A DNA stretch of 64,000 nt from UBA4660 sp034408895 (GTDB lineage Bacteria; Bacteroidota; Bacteroidia; Flavobacteriales_D; Sanyastnellaceae). This document shows positions 32,481 through 41,893 of the stretch, piece by piece. Each line of letters starts with the position of its first letter. Position 1 is the first letter of the stretch. Where the stretch lies: contig JAWXCI010000024.1 of the NCBI GenBank assembly GCA_034408895.1, forward strand, positions 40,096 to 104,095, written 5' to 3'. The notes beneath the pieces were generated by a model. That model saw only the letters and a program-made list of their open reading frames with translations, did not search any database and was not told the DNA's origin. The position numbers and the translations under genes were made by a program.

Positions 32481-34688
32481 ATGATGAAAACCTTCCACCC
32501 CTATTACACAATGATGAAAAAACATTCATCCCTTTTGTTCCTCTTGTTTTTGTTTTTCATGATGCCGTTAGCCACCACTGCCCAGCGAGCTAAACTGAAA
32601 ATTGCTGATAAACACTATAAGGCGTTTGACTACATCACAGCAGCGGAAGTATATCAGGATATACTTTCCAATGAAAAGTGGGCAAAGGATACACTTGTAC
32701 TGCGCAGGATTGCTGAATCGGAATTGAAAACAGGACAGTGGGGCAAGGCCGAAGGGCATCTTCGCATACTGGCTGGAATTCCAGATGTGCGGGTTTCCGA
32801 TTTGCTGGCGCTTGCCGATGTGCTGAAGTTCCAGGGTAAGTATGCCGATGCACAAATGGTGTATGAACAAATTGTTTCCAGTGAACCGGGCAATACCATA
32901 GCAAGAGCGCACACCGAAAATCCTGACTACGCGAAATACATCATGCGCGACTCAAGTATTTATACTCTTAAGAATTCTTCCATCAATTCTTCTTCATCCG
33001 ATTTTGCTCCAGGATTTTTTGAAGGATCCAAAATCATTTTCGCCTCAGCGCGCGGAGAGGGTGCGGGTGGAAAAAAATTCTACAACTGGAACCAGCAGCC
33101 GTATCTGAACGTGTACACATCAGGCATCATGTTAGACAGTACGCTTTCAGGCGCCACATTGATGAGCAGTACTATCAACTCACGTTTTCATGAAGGAACA
33201 ATGACTTACGATGTCATCGGGAAAACGATGTATATCACCCGCAATAATTACGTTTCCGGCAAGCGGAATAAAAGTGAAAGCGGCCAGTTGAACCTGGGAA
33301 TATTTACAACGAAATACAACAGCGATGGCACATGGGAATCGCTCGAATCATTTCCACACAACTCACCAGAAAACTCGCTCGCACACCCTGCATTGAATGA
33401 CAGCCGCAACCGGATTTATTTCACCAGCGACATGAAAGGTGGCAAAGGCGGAACGGACATCTGGTACAGCGAGTGGACCGAAAGCAGTTGGGGTGCGCCA
33501 AAAAATCTTGCAGATGTGAATACTCCCGGCAACGAAATGTTTCCGTTCATGGTGGCCGACAGCATTTTGTATTTCTCATCGGATGGGCATGTTGGACTTG
33601 GTGGTCTTGATATGTTCTTTACTGATCTTTCTTCCGCTGAACCGAAAATCCGCAACATGGGTTATCCGGCCAATTCGCATTACGATGATTTTGGCGTTAT
33701 CTGTTTTAAAAATGAAACCACCGGATACTTCACTAGCAACAGGCCAGGTGGAAAAGGCTATGATGACATTTGGGAATTTAAACTTCATCCACCCGATTCA
33801 GTTAATGTGACGGGGCTGGTAACGGATGAGCTGAGTATGCTGCCTGTATCCAAAGCCCTGGTAACCATCGAAAATCCGGATGGCTCGGTACTGCAAACAT
33901 TAACGGACGACCAAGGAGCATACACGTTGCGGTCACCCTGGAAAACAGAGTTAATAATAGGCGCGGAGAAAAAAGATTACATCCCAAATACCATCACTGC
34001 AACGCTCGACCCGCGCTCTACAGTTTTTGAAAATGCAAACATCCCGTTGCGAAAACTTGAATTTGCGATACAGGGAAAAGTGTTGTATTCCGAAAACAAT
34101 CAGCCAGCTGTTGGCGCTACGGTAAACCTGATGGATGCGCAAGAAAATGTACTTGAATCAAGCAAGATAGGCAATGATGGGAAGTACATCTTCCCTCTTG
34201 AAACTGGAAAAAAATACATAGTGGAAGCATCAAAAGAGGATTACATAAAACTCTCCACCGAGGTGAGTACGATAAACAATCCAACCAAATTGATGACGTA
34301 CGATTTCAAATTGTTCAAGCCGGAAAAAGGAACTGTTGTGCGTCTTGACAACATTTACTATGACTATGCGAAGTGGGACATAAGGCCAGATGCTGCTGCG
34401 GAGTTGTATAAACTTGTGCGCATACTTCAAGACAATCCAACGATGATCATCGAGTTGAGTTCGCACACGGATTCACGCGGAAGTGATTCTTACAACCTCG
34501 GGCTTTCCGATAAACGCGCAAACAGTGCGGTGAAATACATCATCTCGCAGGGTATTGACAAATCGCGCCTTGTAGCCAAGGGCTATGGTGAAACCAAATT
34601 GCTGAACACATGCAAGGATGACGTGGATTGCACTGACGAAGAACACCAATACAACAGGCGAACGGAATTTAAAATTCTGGATATTTAG
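32481..34688 (+). CDS. OmpA-family protein with TPR and PD40 repeats (PorE-like)
   Basis: 735 residues. Signal peptide to about residue 34, TPR-like helices to about 150, WD40-like PD40 blades from about 160 to 435 (for example NRIYFTSDMKGGKGGTDIWY), a carboxypeptidase-regulatory-like domain near 440-520, a second beta-sandwich near 535-610, and an OmpA C-terminal domain from about 620. That domain keeps the peptidoglycan-contact residues in SHTDSRGSDSYNLGLSDKRA. It starts 9 bp after the PorP/SprF stop and belongs to the same operon, and would tie the export machine to the cell wall. In-frame ATGs at 32511 and 32514 also give good signal peptides. Confidence 0.9.
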   Translation: MMKTFHPYYTMMKKHSSLLFLLFLFFMMPLATTAQRAKLKIADKHYKAFDYITAAEVYQDILSNEKWAKDTLVLRRIAESELKTGQWGKAEGHLRILAGIPDVRVSDLLALADVLKFQGKYADAQMVYEQIVSSEPGNTIARAHTENPDYAKYIMRDSSIYTLKNSSINSSSSDFAPGFFEGSKIIFASARGEGAGGKKFYNWNQQPYLNVYTSGIMLDSTLSGATLMSSTINSRFHEGTMTYDVIGKTMYITRNNYVSGKRNKSESGQLNLGIFTTKYNSDGTWESLESFPHNSPENSLAHPALNDSRNRIYFTSDMKGGKGGTDIWYSEWTESSWGAPKNLADVNTPGNEMFPFMVADSILYFSSDGHVGLGGLDMFFTDLSSAEPKIRNMGYPANSHYDDFGVICFKNETTGYFTSNRPGGKGYDDIWEFKLHPPDSVNVTGLVTDELSMLPVSKALVTIENPDGSVLQTLTDDQGAYTLRSPWKTELIIGAEKKDYIPNTITATLDPRSTVFENANIPLRKLEFAIQGKVLYSENNQPAVGATVNLMDAQENVLESSKIGNDGKYIFPLETGKKYIVEASKEDYIKLSTEVSTINNPTKLMTYDFKLFKPEKGTVVRLDNIYYDYAKWDIRPDAAAELYKLVRILQDNPTMIIELSSHTDSRGSDSYNLGLSDKRANSAVKYIISQGIDKSRLVAKGYGETKLLNTCKDDVDCTDEEHQYNRRTEFKILDI

Positions 34689-35098
34689 GTATTGCAACTT
34701 TAAATCAGAGAAGTGCAATGGATCAAGCGACAACTTCAACAGGAACAGCGCGTTTATGTAAATGAGTGCGTAGCTAATAGCATTACTCTTTCAGTAGTCT
34801 GGGTTTTCGATTCGCAGGTTCAGGGCAGGGCGCACGAGTATTCAGATATGATATTGCTCTGGTTTCCGATGAGTTCACTATCAATTTTTTGGACAACAAC
34901 CGGAAGACTTCACTTCTCGACTATAAGCATCCCGACATCGAAGTGCATCCCTTCAATACAAAAGGCTTTGAGACAGAATTGTCCCCTTATTTCGGGAATG
35001 AAAAGCACGGGTATCAGCCTGCTGTAAACACGGGCATCGCTGCGCACAGCAGCATTTACCCGGAGCAACGAATTTTATTGAGTCACTTTCTTTGTCAC
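34689..35098 (+). other. Gap before nadC with an open, coding-like frame
   Basis: 410 bp. The nadC frame is open upstream from 34781 and reads with protein-like composition (for example VSDEFTINFLDNNRKTSLLD and HPDIEVHPFNTKGFETELSP), but none of it is part of NadC. There is a TTG at 34889 and no good ATG. It may be the remnant of another gene fused in frame, or chance. No promoter was recognised. Confidence 0.4.
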
Positions 35099-35950
35099 AT
35101 GCTATATCCTGAAAAACTCATTGATGATTTTCTCCTGTCAGCCCTGAATGAAGATGTGGGAGAAGGCGATCATACTACGCTTGCAACTATTCCGGCTTAT
35201 GCAATCGGCCGTGCAAGGCTCCTGATTAAAGATCATGGAATACTGGCTGGAGTAGAAATTGCAAAACGGGTTTTCCATCTCGTAGATCCGTCCCTCATTG
35301 TTGAAATTTTACTCACTGACGGACGTGCAGTTGGCCCTGGCGATGTTGCTTTTGTCGTTTCGGGAAGTGCACGCTCCATTACCACAGGCGAGCGGCTTTC
35401 ACTGAATATAATGCAGCGCATGAGTGGCATTGCCTCCAAAACAAATAGGGTACAGCAACTGCTTGCGGGAACAAAATGCAAAGTGTTGGACACCCGAAAA
35501 ACAACTCCCGGATTTCGGCACTTCGAAAAACTTGCAGTGAAAATCGGGGGTGGAGAAAATCATCGCTTCGGATTGTACGACATGATACTGGTGAAGGACA
35601 ACCATATTGATTATGCGGGAGGAGTGGTGCCGGCATTGCAGCAGGTGAAAAAGTATTTGGATGATACGCGAATCAACCTAAAGGTGGAAGTTGAGGCCCG
35701 CAGCCTGGAAGAAGTAAAAATGATTTTGCGGGAAGAAATTGCTTTCAGGATTCTGCTTGATAATTTTTTATTACCGGATTTGAAACAAGCAGTGCACTAC
35801 ATAGATGGCAGAACACAGACTGAAGCGAGCGGAGGCATAACCGAAGAAAATGTGCGCGACTATGCGTTGTGCGGAGTTGATTTTATTTCTATGGGTGCTC
35901 TTACGCACTCTGCTCAAAGCCTCGACATGAGCTTGAAAGCGGTGAAGTAG
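35099..35950 (+). CDS. nadC: Nicotinate-nucleotide diphosphorylase (carboxylating)
   Basis: About 283 residues. Converts quinolinate and PRPP to nicotinate mononucleotide in NAD synthesis. Motifs include EDVGEGDHTTLATIP at the N terminus, DTRKTTPGFRHFEKLAVKIGG with active-site Lys/Arg near residue 130, HRFGLYDMILVKDNH, and the C-terminal ASGGI and DFISMGALTHS phosphate-binding loops. The ATG at 35099 gives the usual family length; the frame is open further upstream but that part does not belong to the family. The yihY-like gene follows after 22 bp. Confidence 0.93.
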   Translation: MLYPEKLIDDFLLSALNEDVGEGDHTTLATIPAYAIGRARLLIKDHGILAGVEIAKRVFHLVDPSLIVEILLTDGRAVGPGDVAFVVSGSARSITTGERLSLNIMQRMSGIASKTNRVQQLLAGTKCKVLDTRKTTPGFRHFEKLAVKIGGGENHRFGLYDMILVKDNHIDYAGGVVPALQQVKKYLDDTRINLKVEVEARSLEEVKMILREEIAFRILLDNFLLPDLKQAVHYIDGRTQTEASGGITEENVRDYALCGVDFISMGALTHSAQSLDMSLKAVK

Positions 35951-35972
35951 CAATTGCTTTTATTCGCAGCCA

Positions 35973-36941
35973 ATGGCAACCAGGCTTGGAAAAACCATCA
36001 GGAAATGGAAGTGGGTGAAAAAACTCATGAGCTATCTCGATCGCCTTTGCCTTCCGGGATTTCAGGGTATGTCCGTGCTCTACGTGGCGAAATTTTTCTG
36101 GGAAGGAATTGTGATGGGCGCTTTCCCCATGCGTGCAGCAGCTATCAGTTTCAAATTATTTCTTGCATTTTTTCCCGGTATCATTTTGTTGCTCTCGCTC
36201 ATTCCTTATATCCCTTTAGAAAATTTCCAGGTAAACCTGATTGATGGTCTCCGCTCATTTTTTCCACCAGGAGATTCATTCTTGCTGGTGGAAAATACGC
36301 TGACCGATTTGGTGAACAAAAAGCACAACACACTCCTTTCCGTAGGATTTATTCTCACTATTTATTATGCATCGAATAGTGTAAACGCAATTCTTCTCGG
36401 CTTCAATTCCAGTTACAACCTGGAGGAGCGCGGCAACCCCTGGGCAATGCGTATCGCATCGCTGGTATTAATTTTTGTGTTGGGCCTTTTCATGGTTCTT
36501 TCCATAGTACTAATTGTGTTCAGTGATTTTTTGTGGAGCCATCTCCAGGATTTGGGAATCATTACAGGTTCAGGGAAAAATTTCCTTGTGGTGGCCAAGT
36601 GGTTCATTTCAGTGTTGCTGATGTACACCGTCATTTCCACCCTCTACCAAGTGGGAACACCCAAGCGCAGAAAGAAACTGCGATTTATGAATACAGGTGC
36701 CACTTTCGCCACCATCTTCTTCCTGCTCGCTTCTATTGGCTTTGCCATTTTCGTGGAGAATTTTGCCAACTACAATTCGCTTTACGGTTCGCTGGGTACA
36801 CTCCTGCTGCTCATGATCTGGCTCGAATTCAATTGTACGATCCTGCTCATTGGTTTCGAATTGAACGTGGCCATTACAAAAGCAAAAAAGAGTGTTCCGG
36901 TTTTGAAAGAGCCTTTGCGAAACACTTTGAAAGAAAATTAG
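35973..36941 (+). CDS. YihY/BrkB family inner-membrane protein
   Basis: 322 residues with six hydrophobic segments (near 55-90, 125-145, 165-195, 215-235, 245-265 and 275-300). The family signature AISFKLFLAFFPGIILLLSL lies near residue 57. Once called ribonuclease BN, this family is not a nuclease; members are uncharacterised membrane proteins. It follows nadC by 22 bp and is probably co-transcribed with it, though a functional link is not evident. Confidence 0.88.
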   Translation: MATRLGKTIRKWKWVKKLMSYLDRLCLPGFQGMSVLYVAKFFWEGIVMGAFPMRAAAISFKLFLAFFPGIILLLSLIPYIPLENFQVNLIDGLRSFFPPGDSFLLVENTLTDLVNKKHNTLLSVGFILTIYYASNSVNAILLGFNSSYNLEERGNPWAMRIASLVLIFVLGLFMVLSIVLIVFSDFLWSHLQDLGIITGSGKNFLVVAKWFISVLLMYTVISTLYQVGTPKRRKKLRFMNTGATFATIFFLLASIGFAIFVENFANYNSLYGSLGTLLLLMIWLEFNCTILLIGFELNVAITKAKKSVPVLKEPLRNTLKEN

Positions 36942-37067
36942 GATACCACGAAAATCAATTTCATCCTGCCCTTCATTTTGCAACCATGCGTTTCATCATT
37001 CATTCGAATATCAGGAATGCGATGGTGCTAAGCGGTGATTGGGAAATGAATTTCCTAACTGCAACCT

Positions 37068-37232
37068 AGAGCTTGTTTAAAATATTATCAATCGATTCGT
37101 TATGCGTCTTTTTCGCCTATACTTCGTTGAAATATTTTTCAGATAGCAACCACCATCGAAAAAAAATCTCGCATTCTCTGGACAAAAAATACGTGGATAA
37201 CCAACACGATCATAAAATCTTAACCAGGCTCT
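37068..37232. mobile_element. MITE-like element with terminal inverted repeats
   Basis: A 165-bp non-coding element in the 301-bp gap between the yihY-like gene and the glycosyltransferase gene. The left end AGAGCTTGTTTAAAATATTA and the inverted right end AGAGCCTGGTTAAGATTTTA match at 18 of 23 positions when extended. No transposase frame is inside and no clear target duplication is seen. The rest of the gap shows nothing else. Confidence 0.5.
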
Positions 37233-37242
37233 TAGACACAGA

Positions 37243-38556
37243 TTAAAGATTGTTTATTTGTAATTGATCGAGGAGCACACATGTTTTTTTCGTCAGTTGT
37301 TTACGCGTAAAACCTATTGCTCCTTCTGTGGTTGTGTTTCTTCCGCTCTTCCAGTCGAGGTAATAATGACTCAGTTCCTCAGTGATTCCGGAACTATTAT
37401 TCCGTTCGAATACCACGCCTGTTTTTGTCTCTGCCAGAATTTTTGCGGCATCGCCCTTTGCGGGACCGATTCCGATAATCGGCTTGCGCGAAGCCATGTA
37501 CTCATACATTTTTCCGGGAGTGTTTCCTTCGGCAATATTCGTGTCGGCAAGTACCAGCAGCAGCACAGAAGATGTGGAATAAAGTGTGGCAACCTCAGAA
37601 TGTGGCACTGGCGGATAGAACCTAACGTAGCGAAACAGCAATTTGTGTGTTCTCATTTCCTCCAGCAGTTTCTCGTTCACTTCCCCATAAAATTCAATTA
37701 CGAATTCATTGCTTTCAATGCTCAGCCATTTTATTAATTCCAGTGCGGCATCTATAAATGGTCGGGGATCACGCAGTTCGTCCACGCTGCCCAAATGCCG
37801 GACTGTGAACTTATCATTTCGTTGAGGATTGTTTTTTTCAAAATCCTTTTGGTCATATCCGTTAGGAATGAGTTCCACTTTCCCTGCCCCTAGAAACTTA
37901 AGTCTGCGCACATGATACGGGCTGATGGTGAGCACCAGGTCGGCAATATTCAGCACGGCACTTTCCAGTTCACGGTTTTTAGCTCGCGCCTTTTCACCGG
38001 TTTTCAGTTTGTTCCATATATCCCACTCGCTCCATGGATCGCGGAAGTCGGCCACCCATTTCAGTTGCTCATTTTTTTTCTTCAGCGCCAATGCTACGAG
38101 GTGCATACTGTGCGGTGGACCAGTGCTGATGATGGTATCAATGGCATTATCGCGAATATATTTTGTGAGAAAACGAACGGAGGGTTTCACCCAGGTAATT
38201 CTAGGATCCGGGATAAAATAATTTCCGCGAACCCACGTACTGAATCGCTGGAATAGTGAATTGTTTCTTTCTGAAAGAAGGTCTTTTTGTTTGGGTGCAT
38301 TTTTTCCAAACCATCTGAATGCTGCCTGGTACACGCGCAGCGGTTCGCGGATTTTTCGTTTAATCACTATTACTTTATCGTTCACTTCATCCAACAGCGA
38401 ATCATCCCTGACATCGAATGTTGGATTTTCCGGAGTATAAATGTGTGGCTCATATCCGAATTGAGGCATGTAACCAGACATCTTCAGCCAGCGCTGCACA
38501 CCACTGCCACCGGAAGGTGGCCAGTAATAAGTGATGACCAGGACTTTTTTCATCAA
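37243..38556 (-). CDS. Glycosyltransferase, GT4-like
   Basis: 437 residues, GT-B fold. The N-terminal ITYYWPPSGGSGVQRWLK loop is typical of bacterial exopolysaccharide or LPS glycosyltransferases of the GT4 group. The C-terminal domain has the nucleotide-sugar region EGNTPGKMYEYMASRKPIIGIG with the Glu-x7-Glu-like arrangement. No membrane segment is evident, so it would work at the inner face of the membrane. The donor and acceptor are unknown. It may serve the surface polysaccharide pathway, as might the distant rfbD and phosphoglucomutase genes. Confidence 0.85.
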   Translation of the reverse strand: MMKKVLVITYYWPPSGGSGVQRWLKMSGYMPQFGYEPHIYTPENPTFDVRDDSLLDEVNDKVIVIKRKIREPLRVYQAAFRWFGKNAPKQKDLLSERNNSLFQRFSTWVRGNYFIPDPRITWVKPSVRFLTKYIRDNAIDTIISTGPPHSMHLVALALKKKNEQLKWVADFRDPWSEWDIWNKLKTGEKARAKNRELESAVLNIADLVLTISPYHVRRLKFLGAGKVELIPNGYDQKDFEKNNPQRNDKFTVRHLGSVDELRDPRPFIDAALELIKWLSIESNEFVIEFYGEVNEKLLEEMRTHKLLFRYVRFYPPVPHSEVATLYSTSSVLLLVLADTNIAEGNTPGKMYEYMASRKPIIGIGPAKGDAAKILAETKTGVVFERNNSSGITEELSHYYLDWKSGRNTTTEGAIGFTRKQLTKKTCVLLDQLQINNL

Positions 38557-38627
38557 CCGAATTTTTTGTTGCGCAAGTGTAATTGGCAGTTAGCCATGCT
38601 CAGTTGAAATTCATCTTTCGTTGGGTA

Positions 38628-41411
38628 TCAACTTCCGCAATACTGGCAGAAGCTACTTTCGGGATTGTGCCGGAACCACTCCAGCGAGAACATGGCTTGT
38701 ATGAATTCAAACAGTTTAGTTTCAAAAGCGGATAACACTTCATTATCCAATGAATGACCCTCACCTGCATCCAGCCATACCATTCCCTGTGAGTATCTTG
38801 GGAAAGAAAAAATTCCCGCCTCGCATTTGGAGGCCGGAATATTTTCACTCCGGCAATACATCAGAACGTAACACATTACCTGCAACAATTTTGATTTTTT
38901 CGGATCAGAGAATATGCTTTCAAGATTGGCCGGATCAAGTTTCAGGTCTTTGGCTTCCACTTTTCCGCTTTTATAGTCAATGATGCAAACCTTATCACCA
39001 CACAGTTCTATCCTATCTGCCTTGCCTTTTATTTTCCATTGATAAGGTATGCCGTTACTACTGCCCGCGAGTACACCGCTCAATTCACATTCAATCGCCA
39101 GGATTTTTCGCTGTATATTATTCTGTTGTGCCGGCTGCAATTCTTGTTGTTCGCGCTGAATGAATTTCCGGAGCATTTCAACAACAACTTTCCGTGTAAG
39201 AAAATTTTGCCCCGACATAAAGTCGGTGATTGCTGCGGCATTAAAAGCTGTATCCACCTTGCTTTCCAACGTGCGCAATTGGATTTCGAAATCATCTGCT
39301 GTAGGAAAGGCATTGATAAAATGCCGGTAAAACTCTTCGAGGACATGGTGTGCTATACTGCCCATTGTGGCAATTCCCACCTCCTCTTCCACTTCTTCCC
39401 GTTCGCCAATACCGATGATGTACTGGTAATAAAAATCGAGCGGACAACGGATGAATGTAGTTAGCGCGGAGGGTGAAATTCCATGGGTGAGCAGGGTTTG
39501 CAAGCGTTCGTTGCAATAATGATCGAACGGAATGGCAACGCCCCCCTTTTGCCCTGGCGAAATAGAAGTAGCGCAGTTTTTCTTCTCGATAATCGAATCG
39601 CTGTTTGCAATGGGCAACTCATATTCAAGTTGGGCGATGTAGCGGCTTGCTTCTGACTGCGCGAAACTGGACGAGTGTTGCGAATAAAACAAATCAACTG
39701 TTGAAGCGCGTTGCAATAGCCGGTAAAAGTTGTAGGCATAAAGTGCATCGCTGTGCTCCTGGGTGGGTAGTCCGTAAATTTTCCTGATGTCGTAGGGAAT
39801 GAACGATTGATTTTTCCCACTTGCCGGAAGCGTTCCCTCGCTGGCACCCAACACAATTACATGGTCAAAATCGAGAGCGCGGGTTTCAAGCATCCCCATA
39901 ATTTGCAATCCGCCCAAGGGTTCGCCTTCAAGTGGAATCACCTCGCGCGAGGCAATGCGGTCCAGCAAAAGTTTCAATGCGGCCAGGGTTAAAGTTCCGT
40001 TGAATAGAAGCAGCATTCCTTCGAGCCGTTGCAGCAGCGCCCTGATGTGTAAGGCGTGGGTATTCATGATTTCATCACGCGATGATTCCAGGATTTCTGA
40101 AAGCAGATGGTACAGGTTTTTTATGAATCTGACGGGCGCCACCTCTGGCGGAAATAACAACCCGAACAGAAAAGATAGCGAGGGAAAATCTTGTGTCAAT
40201 TCTTTAAGAACTGGTGCGGTGATACGCGCATAATTTTTCGCAACAAGATATTTCCTGAGTTGAGCAGAATGGGTCGAGGTAAATTGTTTCATTGCAGGAT
40301 GCGAGAGCAACTGCTCAAACTGGACGTGATGAATGTGCAATGCCTGTTTCGATTCCACCTGTACTAGAATTTGCAACCACTGATGGATGAAACCATAGAG
40401 TGCACTTTGACTTAGTGGAAAACCCAACGTGACATTCACCAGCTCATCCGTTTGCGGCAATGAGCGCAATAGAGGCTCCATTAGATTTTCATCGGCAAGC
40501 ACTACCACTGTTTTATTCCAGACTAAATCATTTGCGGCAAGAAGTTGAGAAGAAGCAGCGCATATGCCAATGGCGGTGGATGCCCGGTGTACAGTGAGGT
40601 GCTTTTTCTGTTGCGAGATTTGATCTGATATCCAATTCAATTCGCCAAAACGCTCCAGGTATTTCCGGATGAAGAAACCGGCTTCGTGAATTTTGTTGTC
40701 CACGTAAAAGGCCTCCGCATCCCAACATGTTTCCGCCTTTTTTTCTTTTAGAAGGATGGAAATAATTTTTTCCTCTGCTGCTGAAATTCCATGCAAACCG
40801 GCAAAGACAATTGAATGGTTGTCAAATGTTTTTACACGATCAAGAACATTTTCCGAAGCCAGGCGGGCAATTAAACCTGAGCTGAATACTTCACTTTCTT
40901 TTTGCCATTGCCTGAAATTTTCACAGAGGGATCCCAGTTGATTCCAGAAATGAATGAATGCTGTTTGTTGGTTTGACAAATCATCTCCGCTTAGGCTCCA
41001 CTCTTCAATTTCCTTCACTCTTCGCAGGTCGCTGAACAATTGTTTTGTATCCGTGAGATGTTGGTCTGCTTCATTGAAATCAGCCAAAGCTGTAAACCCC
41101 CACTTCAGGAAATTTTCAAAAGTCTCGCAGTGATGTCCTAGCTGCTTTTGCAGGCATGAGTACAACCCAAAAATCAGCTCAATTGAATTCGCGGTTTTTT
41201 TCCCGGCCAGGCTTTCCGTGAATTGAGAGATCGTGCACAGTTGCGGTGCCCACAGCGATTTTCCGGAAATTTCTGCAAGATGTTTTTTCAGGTACAACCC
41301 TGCGCGCTTACCTGGAAGTACTACTGTGATGCTGTCCAGCCTGCCACCATATTCGTCCAGCAAAAGTGTTGCGACACGATGCAGAAAAAAGAATTCGTTT
41401 TTTTCGCTCAC
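38628..41411 (-). CDS. PD-(D/E)XK nuclease family protein, AddB-like
   Basis: 927 residues. The N-terminal region begins with a degenerate helicase-like loop (VLPGKRAGLYLKKHL) that lacks a true Walker A, as in AddB. The C-terminal nuclease domain has SALTTFIRCPLDFYYQYI near 645, a GSIAHHVLEEFY helix near 695, the catalytic IIDYKSGKVEAKDLKL (D-x-K) near 835 and a QVMCYVLMY helix. AddB proteins bind an iron-sulfur cluster with one Cys before and three after the nuclease core; here FCQYCGS ends the protein, so the expected fourth Cys is missing. It probably pairs with an unlinked AddA-type helicase for recombinational repair. Confidence 0.85.
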   Translation of the reverse strand: MSEKNEFFFLHRVATLLLDEYGGRLDSITVVLPGKRAGLYLKKHLAEISGKSLWAPQLCTISQFTESLAGKKTANSIELIFGLYSCLQKQLGHHCETFENFLKWGFTALADFNEADQHLTDTKQLFSDLRRVKEIEEWSLSGDDLSNQQTAFIHFWNQLGSLCENFRQWQKESEVFSSGLIARLASENVLDRVKTFDNHSIVFAGLHGISAAEEKIISILLKEKKAETCWDAEAFYVDNKIHEAGFFIRKYLERFGELNWISDQISQQKKHLTVHRASTAIGICAASSQLLAANDLVWNKTVVVLADENLMEPLLRSLPQTDELVNVTLGFPLSQSALYGFIHQWLQILVQVESKQALHIHHVQFEQLLSHPAMKQFTSTHSAQLRKYLVAKNYARITAPVLKELTQDFPSLSFLFGLLFPPEVAPVRFIKNLYHLLSEILESSRDEIMNTHALHIRALLQRLEGMLLLFNGTLTLAALKLLLDRIASREVIPLEGEPLGGLQIMGMLETRALDFDHVIVLGASEGTLPASGKNQSFIPYDIRKIYGLPTQEHSDALYAYNFYRLLQRASTVDLFYSQHSSSFAQSEASRYIAQLEYELPIANSDSIIEKKNCATSISPGQKGGVAIPFDHYCNERLQTLLTHGISPSALTTFIRCPLDFYYQYIIGIGEREEVEEEVGIATMGSIAHHVLEEFYRHFINAFPTADDFEIQLRTLESKVDTAFNAAAITDFMSGQNFLTRKVVVEMLRKFIQREQQELQPAQQNNIQRKILAIECELSGVLAGSSNGIPYQWKIKGKADRIELCGDKVCIIDYKSGKVEAKDLKLDPANLESIFSDPKKSKLLQVMCYVLMYCRSENIPASKCEAGIFSFPRYSQGMVWLDAGEGHSLDNEVLSAFETKLFEFIQAMFSLEWFRHNPESSFCQYCGS

Positions 41412-41562
41412 GATGCCAAATAAACAATTCTATTGTGTAGAGGCCGAGACCCTGTGAATCATTTGGGTCGAAGGTGTGTGTACGCTACTCTTTATAGTGT
41501 AACCAGTGAGCAACCAGAAATTGCTTTTCAAGCAAGCGGAAAACTGAAACACTTTTGCAGCC

Positions 41563-41817
41563 ATGAACTTTCCGCAATACAAAAAACTCCTGAATGAAAA
41601 GTCATGGTACAAAATTGAAAGCAGCACACGGATGGTTGAGGTAGTGGTTATCGGTAAGTCGTATATGGTGCATCAACTGGATGCCAAAATTCTTCCCGAA
41701 CGAAACCTAATCATGGACTTGATGGCAAACGAAGGAGGAAGATGGATTGAAATTTCAAAGAATGAATTCGAATCTTTTGTTGAAAAATGTGAACGTGAAT
41801 TGACCAAAAGACTGTAG
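41563..41817 (+). CDS. Small conserved-looking hypothetical protein
   Basis: 84 residues, soluble, mixed alpha/beta composition, with no signal peptide or known motif (MNFPQYKKLLNEKSWYKIES at the start, VEKCERELTKRL at the end). The ATG is directly preceded by ACACTTTTGCAGCC, which resembles the local -7/start-site pattern, so the message may have almost no leader. It lies between the divergent nuclease gene and murB. Function not recognised. Confidence 0.6.
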   Translation: MNFPQYKKLLNEKSWYKIESSTRMVEVVVIGKSYMVHQLDAKILPERNLIMDLMANEGGRWIEISKNEFESFVEKCERELTKRL

Positions 41818-41893
41818 CGCAAATGGTGATGCGTGTGTATCCCAACTGACTTGCAAACCGGCAGATGCCATACCCGCCCCTACATTGGCACCC

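Noticed and set aside
36533..37069. A 178-codon frame overlapping the end of the yihY-like gene
   Set aside because: Mostly a shifted reading of the membrane protein gene; the tail enters the gap without coding character.
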